NCBI RefSeq assembly: GCF_004310285.1
Contig: NZ_SISF01000022.1
Location: 1-64,000, forward strand
Length of the DNA: 64,000 nucleotides
Source of the DNA: Agrobacterium cavarae
GTDB lineage: Bacteria > Pseudomonadota > Alphaproteobacteria > Rhizobiales > Rhizobiaceae
Direction of reading: 5' to 3'
The translations under genes and the position numbers were made by a program. The notes under the pieces are model-generated. The model was not told where the DNA came from, searched no databases, and was given only the letters and a program-made list of their open reading frames with translations. How positions within the stretch are numbered: position 1 is the stretch's first letter; each line of letters opens with the position of its first letter. Of this stretch, positions 10,028 through 18,406 are shown in pieces.

Positions 10028-10999
10028 ATGGAAAGCTTTGACATGCTGGTCAGCATTCTCGGTTCGACCGTCCGCCTGACCATTCCGCTTCTGTTTACCG
10101 CCCTTGCGGGGCTATTCTCCGAACGCGCCGGCGTGTTCGATATCGGCCTGGAAGGCAAGATGCTGGCTGCCGCCTTCGCATCCGCCTGCGTTGCTTATCT
10201 GACCAAAGACCCATGGGCCGGCCTTGCCGCCGGTATCGGTATCTCGATCTTCTTCTCGCTGGTGCATGGCTTTGCCGTCATCACCAACCGCGGCAACCAG
10301 ATCGTCTCCGGCGTGGCGCTGAACTTCGTCGCCGCTGGCCTCACCGTCGTTCTGGGTCAAGCCTGGTTCGGCCAGGGCGGACGCACGCCGCAGATTACCG
10401 GCGAGGGCCGTTTCACGCCGATCATTCTTCCGGGTGTGGACATGATGCGTGAGGTGCCCTTCATCGGCCCTATCTACGCCAATGTCATTTCCGGCAACAA
10501 CATCTTGACGTATCTCGCCTTCCTGGCCGTGCCGATTTCCTGGTGGGTGCTTTACCGCACGCGCTTCGGCCTTCGCCTGCGCGCTGTCGGTGAGAACCCA
10601 GGTGCCGTAGATACGGCTGGCATTTCTGTGGCATGGATGCGCTTCCGCGCCGTCATCGTTGCCGGTTTCCTGTGCGGCTTTGCCGGTACCTATCTTGCCG
10701 TTGCGCAGTCGGCAGCCTTCATTGCCAACATGTCTGCCGGCAAGGGCTATATTGCACTTGCCGCTCTGATCTTCGCCAAGTGGAAGCCGGTCCCGGTCAT
10801 GTTTGCCTGCCTTCTCTTCGGCTTCCTCGATGCGATGGCGAACTTCATGCAGGGCAAGGCGATCCCCGGCATCGGCGAAGTGCCGGTGCAGATCTTCCAG
10901 GCGCTGCCCTATATCCTCACCTGCATTCTGCTCGCCGGTTTCATCGGCGTCGCCAAGCCGCCAAAGGCCGGTGGTGTTGCCTACTCCAAGGAGCGTTGA
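10028..10999 (+). CDS. Nucleoside ABC importer permease, subunit 2
   Basis: A 323-residue multi-spanning permease that pairs with the preceding subunit. It shows the equivalent motif VFDIGLEGKMLAAAFAS near residues 36-52 and the coupling region AVGENPGAVDTAGISV. It begins four bases after the previous stop, following an AGGTAAGG ribosome site. The two permeases, ATPase and binding protein make a complete importer. Cytidine deaminase follows after three bases, so the importer and salvage enzymes should share one mRNA. Confidence 0.92.
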   Translation: MESFDMLVSILGSTVRLTIPLLFTALAGLFSERAGVFDIGLEGKMLAAAFASACVAYLTKDPWAGLAAGIGISIFFSLVHGFAVITNRGNQIVSGVALNFVAAGLTVVLGQAWFGQGGRTPQITGEGRFTPIILPGVDMMREVPFIGPIYANVISGNNILTYLAFLAVPISWWVLYRTRFGLRLRAVGENPGAVDTAGISVAWMRFRAVIVAGFLCGFAGTYLAVAQSAAFIANMSAGKGYIALAALIFAKWKPVPVMFACLLFGFLDAMANFMQGKAIPGIGEVPVQIFQALPYILTCILLAGFIGVAKPPKAGGVAYSKER

Positions 11000-11002
11000 T
11001 CG

Positions 11003-11404
11003 ATGCTGAACGAACCGACGACCCACGCGCTCTTCGAAGCCGCCCGTGAGGCCATGGGCTTTGCCCATGCGCCCTACTCGAAGTTCCCGGTGGGCGCTGC
11101 GATCCGTGCCGAAGATGGCAAGGTCTATAAGGGTGCCAATATCGAAAACCTGTCCTTCCCTCAGGGCTGGTGCGCGGAGCCTTCCGCCATCAGCGCCATG
11201 GTGATGGGCGGCGCCAGGCAGATCAAGGAGATCGCGGTCATCGCAGAAAAGCTGGCGCTCTGCCCCCCTTGCGGCGGCTGCCGCCAGAAGATTGCAGAGT
11301 TCGCAAGCGCTGAAACGAAGGTCTATCTCTGTGACGAGAGCGGCGTGCAGAAGGTGATGACCATGGACGAACTTCTGCCCTTCAGCTTCAAGACCGAGTT
11401 GTAA
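11003..11404 (+). CDS. cdd: Cytidine deaminase
   Basis: Converts cytidine and deoxycytidine to uridine and deoxyuridine with a zinc-bound hydroxide. The 133-residue product is the short tetrameric type. It carries the catalytic CAEPSAISAM block (Cys ligand and Glu proton shuttle) and PCGGCRQ supplying the other two zinc cysteines, plus the substrate-binding region KFPVGAAIRAEDG and GANIENLSFP. It starts three bases after the permease stop and ends one base before the next gene. In this operon it feeds imported cytidine into the phosphorolytic pathway. Confidence 0.96.
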   Translation: MLNEPTTHALFEAAREAMGFAHAPYSKFPVGAAIRAEDGKVYKGANIENLSFPQGWCAEPSAISAMVMGGARQIKEIAVIAEKLALCPPCGGCRQKIAEFASAETKVYLCDESGVQKVMTMDELLPFSFKTEL

Positions 11405-11405
11405 G

Positions 11406-12206
11406 ATGGATCACGCGATCATCGACGTTTTGGTGGAACGGCTGAATGGGCTTGTTCCCCGCACAGCCATCGTGCTCGGCTCCGGCCTCGGCGTGCTGGT
11501 GGATGAGGTCGTAGACCCGATCCGCATTCCCTATTCGGATATCCCAGGTTTTCCGGAAAGTGCCGTCTCCGGCCATGCCGGTGAAGTGGTGGCCGGGTAT
11601 CTCGGCGGCCAGCCGGTCATCATGCTGTCCGGCCGTGTGCATTACTACGAAAAGGGCGATGCATCCGCCATGCGCCCGGCAATCGAGGCGCTGGCCGGTA
11701 TCGGTGTCCAATCCCTGATTCTCACCAACTCGGCGGGCTCGGTTCGCCAGGATATGCCGCCCGGTTCTGTGATGCAGATTACCGATCACATCAACTATTC
11801 GGGCATGAACCCGCTGATCGGCGAGGAGAGCGACAAGCGCTTCGTCGGCATGACCAGCGCTTACGATGCGGATTTGACGCTTGCCATGCGCAATGCGGCG
11901 ATCCGTGCGACCGTCCCGCTGTTTTCCGGCGTCTATATGTGGTTTTCCGGCCCAAGCTTCGAAACGCCCGCCGAAATTCGCATGGCGCGCACGCTTGGTG
12001 CCGATGCTGTGGGCATGTCCACCGTACCGGAAGTGATCCTTGCACGCTTTTTCGGGATGCGCGTTGCCGCAGCTTCCGTTATTACAAACTACGGTGCCGG
12101 CATGACCGGTGCAGAACTGAGCCATGACGAGACCAAGGACATGGCTCCGATTGGCGGCAAACGTCTTGCCGCCGTTTTAACGGAAATGATTTCGGGAGGA
12201 AACTAA
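11406..12206 (+). CDS. Purine nucleoside phosphorylase (trimeric PNP family)
   Basis: Splits purine nucleosides with phosphate into base and (deoxy)ribose-1-phosphate. The 266-residue product matches the trimeric class (PunA/XapA, like the mammalian enzyme), not hexameric DeoD. It has IVLGSGLG (phosphate loop), GRVHYYEKG, LTNSAGSV, GPSFETPAEIR, and VGMSTVPEV with a family-typical Met. ITNYGAGM aligns with the base-binding region around the usual Asn. It is immediately after cdd and two bases before deoC, fitting a pathway from nucleoside to sugar phosphate. Confidence 0.94.
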   Translation: MDHAIIDVLVERLNGLVPRTAIVLGSGLGVLVDEVVDPIRIPYSDIPGFPESAVSGHAGEVVAGYLGGQPVIMLSGRVHYYEKGDASAMRPAIEALAGIGVQSLILTNSAGSVRQDMPPGSVMQITDHINYSGMNPLIGEESDKRFVGMTSAYDADLTLAMRNAAIRATVPLFSGVYMWFSGPSFETPAEIRMARTLGADAVGMSTVPEVILARFFGMRVAAASVITNYGAGMTGAELSHDETKDMAPIGGKRLAAVLTEMISGGN

Positions 12207-12208
12207 GC

Positions 12209-12982
12209 ATGGAACTTCAGCGCCCGCGCGAAGCAGCCAGCCTCGCTTTGTCCTTGCTGGACCTGACCAATCTGAAAGACGATTGCACGCCGGAGCAGAT
12301 TGCAAGCCTCTGCCAGAGAGCCCATACGCAGTTTGGCAACACGGCGGCCATCTGCATCTGGCCGCGCTTCGTCGCCCAGGCGCGTACGGCCTTCGGCAAC
12401 AACCATTCGATCCGCATCGCGACCGTCGTGAATTTTCCGTCCGGCGATCTTGATGTCGCCACCGTCGTCGCGGAAACCGAGCGCGCCATCGCCGACGGTG
12501 CAGATGAAATCGATCTGGTCATTCCCTATCGCAAGTTCATCGCAGGCGATGAAGCCGCGGTTGCGGAGATGGTGGCGGCAGTTCGCCAAGCTTGCCCCGA
12601 GCCGATCCTGCTGAAAGTCATCCTTGAAACCGGCGAGTTGAAGGACAAGACCCTCATCCGCCGCAGCAGCGAGATTGCTATTGCCGAAGGCGCTGATTTC
12701 ATCAAGACTTCCACCGGTAAGGTGGCCGTCAACGCCACGCTTGAGGCGGCAGACATCATGCTGCAGGCCATCCGCGACAGCAGGAAGAAGGTTGGCTTCA
12801 AGCCTGCTGGGGGGATCGGCACGGTTGCCGATGCTACGCTTTATCTTCGTCTGGCAGAAACCATCATGCAGCCCAACTGGGCGATGCCCTCCACCTTCCG
12901 CTTCGGCGCCTCCAGCCTGCTGGATGATGTTTTGAATGTGCTTACGGGTGGAGAGCCAGCCGAAGCTGCAACCGGATATTGA
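12209..12982 (+). CDS. deoC: Deoxyribose-phosphate aldolase
   Basis: Cleaves 2-deoxyribose-5-phosphate to acetaldehyde and glyceraldehyde-3-phosphate via a Schiff-base lysine. The 257-residue TIM barrel shows LLDLTNLKDDCTPEQI near the N-terminus, VVNFPSGD, a DEIDLVIPY strand, and ILKVILETGELKD, a likely proton-relay strand. FIKTSTGK contains the Schiff-base Lys, and GFKPAGGIG is the phosphate-binding loop. It lies between the phosphorylase and deoA. It completes conversion of nucleoside sugar to central metabolites. A phosphopentomutase, also needed, is not in the window. Confidence 0.95.
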   Translation: MELQRPREAASLALSLLDLTNLKDDCTPEQIASLCQRAHTQFGNTAAICIWPRFVAQARTAFGNNHSIRIATVVNFPSGDLDVATVVAETERAIADGADEIDLVIPYRKFIAGDEAAVAEMVAAVRQACPEPILLKVILETGELKDKTLIRRSSEIAIAEGADFIKTSTGKVAVNATLEAADIMLQAIRDSRKKVGFKPAGGIGTVADATLYLRLAETIMQPNWAMPSTFRFGASSLLDDVLNVLTGGEPAEAATGY

Positions 12983-12988
12983 CGCCTC

Positions 12989-14299
12989 ATGATCCCGCAA
13001 GAGATCATCCGCCGCAAGCGTGATGGCGAGACGCTGGCCGCTACCGAGATCGCAGATTTTATCGCGGCACTGTCCAATGGGTCTATTTCAGAGGGACAGG
13101 CAGCAGCCTTTGCCATGGCGGTGTTCTTTCGCGGCATGACGCGCGAGGAGACGGTTGCGCTGACACTTGCGATGCGCGACAGCGGCGATGTGCTGTCCTG
13201 GGCCGACATCGGCAAACCGATCTCGGACAAGCATTCGACCGGGGGCGTCGGCGACAATGTCTCGTTGATGCTGGCACCCATCGTGGCAGCGTGCGGGCTG
13301 GCCGTGCCGATGATATCCGGTCGTGGTCTTGGCCATACCGGTGGGACGCTGGACAAGCTCGAAGCCATCCCCGGCTATGATGTGATGCCGAACGAGGCGC
13401 TGTTCCGGCGCACGGTCAAGGATGTGGGCTGCGCCATCATCGGCCAGACGGGCGATCTCGCACCTGCGGACAAGCGGCTTTATGCCATCCGCGACGTAAC
13501 GGCGACGGTGGATTCCATACCGCTGATTACCGCCTCCATTTTGTCCAAGAAGCTCGCAGCGGGTCTTGAGACGCTGGTGCTTGACGTCAAATTCGGCAGT
13601 GGTGCCTTCATGCTGACTGCCGAGGAAGCCGAACTGCTTGCTGCGGCCCTGGTGCAGGTCGCCAATGGTGCGGGCGTAAAAACGTCGGCGTTGATTACCG
13701 ATATGAACGAGCCTCTGGCGGATGCGGCTGGTAATGCGCTCGAAATCTTCCACTGCCTGGATTTCCTGCAGGGTCGAAAAGGCGGCACGCGCATCGAGAC
13801 GCTGGTGCTTGCTTTTGCCTCAGAGATGTTGGTGCAGGGCGGTGTGGCATCAACGCTGACCGATGCCGAGGCAATGGCGCGCGAGGCGCTCTCTTCCGGT
13901 CGCGCCATGGAGCGCTTTGCGCAGATGGTCAGCGCACTTGGCGGCCCCACTGACTTCATCGACCGGCCTCAACACTATCTGAAAGCCGCACCGCACGTCG
14001 TACCTGTTACAGCCCAGGCGAGTGGATGGCTTGCATCCTGCCAGGCGCGGAATGTGGGCATGGCGGTCGTCGAGCTTGGCGGGGGCCGTCGTCACCCAAG
14101 TGACCGGATCGACCACCGCGTCGGTCTGTCAAACATCCTGCCGCTCGGCACCAAGGTAGAGGAAGGCCAGCCGATTGCGATGGTGCATGCGGCGAGCCGT
14201 GAAGACGCAGATCGTATCGCCGCATCCGTGCGAAGCTATTACGCAATCTCGGGCGCACCGATTGCGTCCGCACCCGTTATCGTCAAGCGTCTGGCCTGA
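12989..14299 (+). CDS. deoA: Thymidine phosphorylase
   Basis: Phosphorolysis of thymidine and deoxyuridine to base and deoxyribose-1-phosphate. The 436-residue product has the expected length. The signature SDKHSTGGVGDNVSLMLAP is present, as are MISGRGLGHTGGTLDKLE and the C-terminal all-alpha/beta domain ending in KVEEGQPIAMVHA. It is the last gene of the nucleoside operon, six bases after deoC. A GGCGGCA/TGCCGCC hairpin follows its stop. Confidence 0.96.
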   Translation: MIPQEIIRRKRDGETLAATEIADFIAALSNGSISEGQAAAFAMAVFFRGMTREETVALTLAMRDSGDVLSWADIGKPISDKHSTGGVGDNVSLMLAPIVAACGLAVPMISGRGLGHTGGTLDKLEAIPGYDVMPNEALFRRTVKDVGCAIIGQTGDLAPADKRLYAIRDVTATVDSIPLITASILSKKLAAGLETLVLDVKFGSGAFMLTAEEAELLAAALVQVANGAGVKTSALITDMNEPLADAAGNALEIFHCLDFLQGRKGGTRIETLVLAFASEMLVQGGVASTLTDAEAMAREALSSGRAMERFAQMVSALGGPTDFIDRPQHYLKAAPHVVPVTAQASGWLASCQARNVGMAVVELGGGRRHPSDRIDHRVGLSNILPLGTKVEEGQPIAMVHAASREDADRIAASVRSYYAISGAPIASAPVIVKRLA

Positions 14300-14304
14300 G
14301 AGAG

Positions 14305-14323
14305 GGCGGCATTCATTGCCGCC
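14305..14323. terminator. Hairpin between convergent deoA and cysK
   Basis: Seven-base arms GGCGGCA and TGCCGCC around a five-base loop, in the 40-base gap between two convergent genes. There is no strong T run on either side, so it is only a likely terminator. Confidence 0.5.
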
Positions 14324-14339
14324 GCTCAATCGTTGTCTC

Positions 14340-15308
14340 TTACAGGCCGAGCCCTTCGAACAGCGCGGTAGAGAGATACCGTTCCGCGAAGGACGGAATG
14401 ATCACCACGATGGTCTTGCCAGCATTCTCCTCCCGCGCACCGACCTTGATGGCGGCAGCAAGTGCTGCACCTGAGGAAATGCCGACCGGAACGCCTTCCA
14501 GCCGTGCCGCGAGGCGTGCGGTTTCGAAAGCATCGTCATTGCTGACGGTGACGATCTCGTCGTAGATCTTGGTATCGAGAATGCTCGGCGCAAAACCCGC
14601 ACCGATGCCCTGGATCTTGTGCGGGCCGGGTGTACCGCCGGACAGAACCGGACTGTCTGTAGGCTCGACCGCCACGACCTTGATATCTGGCTTGCGGCCC
14701 TTCAGCACCTGACCGACGCCCGTGATCGTCCCACCGGTGCCAATGCCGGACACAAAGATATCGACCGAGCCATTGGTGTCGTTCCAGATTTCCTCTGCCG
14801 TCGTCTTGCGGTGAATTTCCGGATTGGCGGGGTTTTCGAACTGCTGCGGGATGATGGCGTCGGGCAGCGTTTCTGCCAGTTCATGCGCCTTGGCAATGGC
14901 GCCCTTCATTCCCTTCGGACCTTCCGTCAGCACCAGTTCGGCGCCGAGCAGCGCCAGCATCTTGCGGCGCTCGACCGACATGGTCTCTGGCATGGTGAGG
15001 ATCAGCTTATAGCCCTTGGCGGCAGCGGCGAAGGCCAGCGCAATGCCGGTATTGCCCGAGGTCGGCTCGACAAGCGTCGTCTTGCCGGGGGCGATCTTTC
15101 CTTGCGCTTCCAGCGACTCGATCATCGCCACGCCGATGCGATCCTTGACGGAGGCGATGGGGTTGAAGAATTCGAGCTTTGCCAGAAGCGTCGCGTGCAC
15201 ACCCTTTTCCTTCGCCAGCTTGTCCAGACGCACCAGCGGCGTGTCGCCTATCGTTTCGGTGATCGAGGAATAGATGCGTCCGCGTCCGGGTTTCTTCGCT
15301 TCCGACAT
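14340..15308 (-). CDS. cysK: Cysteine synthase A (O-acetylserine sulfhydrylase)
   Basis: Makes cysteine from O-acetylserine and sulfide using PLP. The 322-residue product contains [11 protein letters not shown] with the PLP lysine and [13 protein letters not shown], the substrate loop. [13 protein letters not shown] binds the PLP phosphate, and [11 protein letters not shown] is the conserved serine motif. Length and motifs fit CysK better than CysM, but the two are close. It is last of three minus-strand genes (dut, exporter, cysK), 143 bases after the exporter. Confidence 0.94.
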   Translation of the reverse strand: MSEAKKPGRGRIYSSITETIGDTPLVRLDKLAKEKGVHATLLAKLEFFNPIASVKDRIGVAMIESLEAQGKIAPGKTTLVEPTSGNTGIALAFAAAAKGYKLILTMPETMSVERRKMLALLGAELVLTEGPKGMKGAIAKAHELAETLPDAIIPQQFENPANPEIHRKTTAEEIWNDTNGSVDIFVSGIGTGGTITGVGQVLKGRKPDIKVVAVEPTDSPVLSGGTPGPHKIQGIGAGFAPSILDTKIYDEIVTVSNDDAFETARLAARLEGVPVGISSGAALAAAIKVGAREENAGKTIVVIIPSFAERYLSTALFEGLGL

Positions 15309-15451
15309 GCCTGCTCTCCTGCCTTATGTCCTCATGCAATCGCGCGCAGGATAGGGCGATACTGGCAGGGAAGCCAGAGAACAAACGTGCTTATAGGGCG
15401 AGGTGCCTGGGATAGATCACCAATCTCAGGGCCTGATGTAGAAGACCGTTC

Positions 15452-16075
15452 TCAACTGGCGCGTGTTGCGATCATCGCCGCGGTTCCCGCCAGGATGCCT
15501 GCTGCGGTGCGGTTGAGGATCGTCAAGGCACTTGGGCGCTTCAGCAATGCGCGGGCTTTGGAGGCCAGCAGAATATAGGGCAGCAATACCGCCATCAGAA
15601 CGGTAAAGGTCAAGCCGATCAGAAGCGCATATTCGGGAAGGCCGATCCCGCGGATGTCGATCAGGGTCGGTACGAGCGCGACATAGAACAACATGGTCTT
15701 GGGATTGCCGAGCGTGATGAACAGACCGGACAGGAAGGACATGCCGATGCTGGTGCTTTTCTTCGCCTGCAAGTCCTGCGGCAGAAGCCCGGCGGTCCAA
15801 AGCTTCCAGGCGATGTAAAGCAGATAGGCGGCACCGGCGAATTTCAGCACCATGAAGGCTTCCTGAAAGGTCTGTGCGACGAAGGCAAGACCGAGGATGA
15901 CCGCCGTCAGATAGACCATATCTCCCAGCACCAGACCAAGCCCCATGAAGAAGGTCTCGCGGAAACCCGAACCCAACGCGCGCGCAACGATCGCCGTCAT
16001 TCCCGGGCCTGGAATGGCTGCAGCGATGAACAGGGCCATGGCATAGGCAAGGATGGTGGTGATGGTCATGGACAT
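15452..16075 (-). CDS. LysE/RhtB-family amino acid exporter
   Basis: A 207-residue inner-membrane protein with about six hydrophobic helices and the family N-terminal signature AAAIPGPGMTAIVARALG. Family members export lysine, arginine, homoserine, threonine or cysteine-pathway metabolites. It is next to cysK, so a role in cysteine or O-acetylserine efflux is possible, but that is inference from position only. The chosen ATG follows a GAGGGGG ribosome site; an upstream in-frame start adds nine non-conserved residues. Confidence 0.88.
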   Translation of the reverse strand: MSMTITTILAYAMALFIAAAIPGPGMTAIVARALGSGFRETFFMGLGLVLGDMVYLTAVILGLAFVAQTFQEAFMVLKFAGAAYLLYIAWKLWTAGLLPQDLQAKKSTSIGMSFLSGLFITLGNPKTMLFYVALVPTLIDIRGIGLPEYALLIGLTFTVLMAVLLPYILLASKARALLKRPSALTILNRTAAGILAGTAAMIATRAS

Positions 16076-16137
16076 GTCCCCCTCGTCAGTCCGTCGAGAC
16101 ATACTCCAGAATTTGCCGCCTCACAACGTCGTGATGA

Positions 16138-16608
16138 CTAGACACCGGTCGAGCCGAAGCCGCCCGCACCGCGCGTCGTCTCCGTGAACTCGCTGACCTC
16201 AGTAACCGTCACCTGCGTTACCGGCGCAATCACCATCTGGGCGATGCGCATGCCACGCTCGATAATGAAATCCGCCTGCCCGAGATTGGCGAGAATGACC
16301 TTCACCTCGCCGCGATAGTCGCTATCCACGGTGCCCGGCGAATTGAGGCAGGTGATGCCGTTCTTGATCGCAAGGCCGGAGCGTGGACGGATCTGCGCCT
16401 CATAGCCGAAGGGGACTTCGAAGATGAAACCGGTCGGCACCAGTGCTCGCTCACCGGGGCGGAGCGTCATCGTCTCGCCAGCCTCGACGGCAGCGCGAAG
16501 ATCCATACCGGCGGCGCCTGTCGTCTCGTAGGACGGTAGCTCGATGCCTTCACCATTGGGAAGACGGATGAGTTTCAGGGCGGGAGATGGGGCGCTTTGC
16601 GTGTTCAT
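16138..16608 (-). CDS. dut: dUTP diphosphatase
   Basis: Hydrolyses dUTP to dUMP and pyrophosphate, keeping uracil out of DNA. The 156-residue trimeric-type enzyme has all five motifs in order: [25 protein letters not shown] (catalytic Asp), [10 protein letters not shown] and the flexible tail [10 protein letters not shown]. It is divergent from prfC with a 90-base gap holding both promoters. The LysE-type gene follows after 62 bases. Confidence 0.97.
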   Translation of the reverse strand: MNTQSAPSPALKLIRLPNGEGIELPSYETTGAAGMDLRAAVEAGETMTLRPGERALVPTGFIFEVPFGYEAQIRPRSGLAIKNGITCLNSPGTVDSDYRGEVKVILANLGQADFIIERGMRIAQMVIAPVTQVTVTEVSEFTETTRGAGGFGSTGV

Positions 16609-16698
16609 GCGGCATTAGTTTGCCCTCCATGGGTCAAGGTCAATTGCAAAAGCGGGCTCGAAACGCTAGATAGCCCGCAATTCCACAGGATTTGTTAG

Positions 16699-18282
16699 AT
16701 GGCCGAAACACTTGCCGAGGCGGTCTCCCGCCGCCGCACCTTTGCTATTATCGCGCACCCGGATGCGGGTAAGACGACGCTGACCGAAAAGCTCTTGCTG
16801 TTCGGCGGTGCGATTCAGCTTGCCGGTGAAGTGAAGGCCAAGAAGGATCGTATCCAGACCCGTTCGGACTGGATGAAGATCGAGCGAGAGCGCGGCATCT
16901 CGGTCGTGACCTCGGTCATGACTTTCGAATACAATGATCGCGTCTTCAACATTCTCGATACACCGGGCCACGAAGACTTCGCCGACGATACCTACCGCAC
17001 GCTGACGGCCGTCGATGCGGCCATCATGGTGATCGATGCCGCTAAGGGTATCGAGCCGCGCACGCTGAAGCTTTTCGAAGTCTGCCGCATGCGCGACATT
17101 CCGATCATCACCTTCATCAACAAGATGGACCGCGAAAGCCGCGACGCCTTCGAGATTCTCGATGAGGTGGAAGAAAAGCTGGCGCTCGACACCGCACCGA
17201 TCACCTGGCCGGTCGGGCGTTCGAAGACCTTCTGCGGTGCTTACAATCTCGCCGAAAACACCTTCCGCGGCAACGACACACAGATCGATGGTCTGCCGGT
17301 CAACGGTCCGCAGGCGGTTGCCGACAGGCTGCCTGAAAACGAGCGGGATGCCTTTATCGAAGAAACGGAACTGGCCATGGAAGCCTGCCGTCCCTTCGAC
17401 CGTCAGGCGTTTCTCGAAGGCCATATGACGCCGGTTTTCTTCGGCTCGGCGCTTCGCAATTTCGGTGTGCGCGATCTGATCAATGCGCTTGGCGATTTCG
17501 CCCCGCCGCCGCGTGACCAAGTGGCCGATACCCGCCTCGTCCATGCCGCTGAAGAAAAGATGACGGCCTTCGTCTTCAAGATCCAGGCCAATATGGACCC
17601 GAACCACCGCGACCGCATTGCCTTTGCACGCATCTGCTCCGGCAAGCTGGAGCGCGGCATGAAGGCGCGTCTTGCCCGTACCGGTAAGCAGATGGGCCTC
17701 ACTGCGCCGCAATTCTTCTTCGCCTCGCAGCGCCAGTTGGCGGACACGGCCTATGCCGGTGATGTGGTCGGCATTCCCAATCACGGCACGCTTCGTATCG
17801 GTGACACGCTGACGGAAGGCGAGAACCTCGTCTTCCAGGGCGTGCCGAACTTCTCGCCGGAAATTCTACGTCGTGTCCGGCTTGAGGATGCGATGAAGGC
17901 GAAGAAGCTGAAGGAGGCGCTGCAGCAAATGGCCGAAGAAGGCGTCGTGCAGCTGTTTTCGCCAGAAGACGGTTCGCCAGCCATCGTCGGCGTCGTCGGT
18001 GCGCTGCAGCTCGATGTGTTGAAGGAACGGCTGATGGGCGAATATGGCCTGCCGGTGTCCTTCGAGATGTCGCGCTTCTCCGTGTGCCGCTGGATTTCGT
18101 CCGATCAGCCTGCCGAGTTCGAGAAGTTCTTGAACGTCAAGCGCGGCGATATCGCCCGCGACCTCGACGGCGATCCGGTGTTTCTGGCGCAGGATGCCTT
18201 TTCGCTGCGCTATGAAGCCGAGCGTTTCCCGGCGATCAAGATGGTCGCCATCAAGGAATATCACGTCGCCAAGGCGGCGTGA
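16699..18282 (+). CDS. prfC: Peptide chain release factor 3
   Basis: GTPase that removes class I release factors from the ribosome after termination. The 527-residue product starts MAETLAEAVSRRRTFAIIAH. Its P loop is AHPDAGKTT, its G2 region RGISVVTSVM, its G3 DTPGHEDF and its G4 NKMDRE. The QTRSDWMKIERERGIS region is diagnostic for RF3 versus EF-G. Length matches the family. The gene stands alone on the plus strand and is followed by a family A palindromic repeat. Confidence 0.96.
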   Translation: MAETLAEAVSRRRTFAIIAHPDAGKTTLTEKLLLFGGAIQLAGEVKAKKDRIQTRSDWMKIERERGISVVTSVMTFEYNDRVFNILDTPGHEDFADDTYRTLTAVDAAIMVIDAAKGIEPRTLKLFEVCRMRDIPIITFINKMDRESRDAFEILDEVEEKLALDTAPITWPVGRSKTFCGAYNLAENTFRGNDTQIDGLPVNGPQAVADRLPENERDAFIEETELAMEACRPFDRQAFLEGHMTPVFFGSALRNFGVRDLINALGDFAPPPRDQVADTRLVHAAEEKMTAFVFKIQANMDPNHRDRIAFARICSGKLERGMKARLARTGKQMGLTAPQFFFASQRQLADTAYAGDVVGIPNHGTLRIGDTLTEGENLVFQGVPNFSPEILRRVRLEDAMKAKKLKEALQQMAEEGVVQLFSPEDGSPAIVGVVGALQLDVLKERLMGEYGLPVSFEMSRFSVCRWISSDQPAEFEKFLNVKRGDIARDLDGDPVFLAQDAFSLRYEAERFPAIKMVAIKEYHVAKAA

Positions 18283-18323
18283 TTGCACTTTGCTTACCAA
18301 CGGTTGGAGCCATTTGAATTGGC

Positions 18324-18370
18324 GCATCGTGCTTATCCGAAAATCGATTTCGATTTTCGGGCCGATGCTG
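18324..18370 (+). repeat. Palindromic intergenic repeat, family A, copy 2
   Basis: GCATCGTGC to GGGCCGATGC around arms CCGAAAATCG and CGATTTTCGG, differing from copy 1 at a few bases in the arms and loop. It fills most of the gap between prfC and coaBC, so it is transcribed either as the prfC tail or as the coaBC leader. Confidence 0.85.
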
Positions 18371-18371
18371 T

Positions 18372-18395
18372 AGTTTCCCGCATAAACGGGAAACT
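18372..18395 (+). promoter_or_regulatory. Perfect hairpin just upstream of coaBC start
   Basis: AGTTTCCCG and CGGGAAACT form a nine-base stem with a six-base CATAAA loop, ending 11 bases before the coaBC ATG. The gene has no obvious ribosome-binding site in that gap, so the hairpin could influence initiation. Function is inferred only from position. Confidence 0.45.
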
Positions 18396-18406
18396 GGTCT
18401 TTGCGC

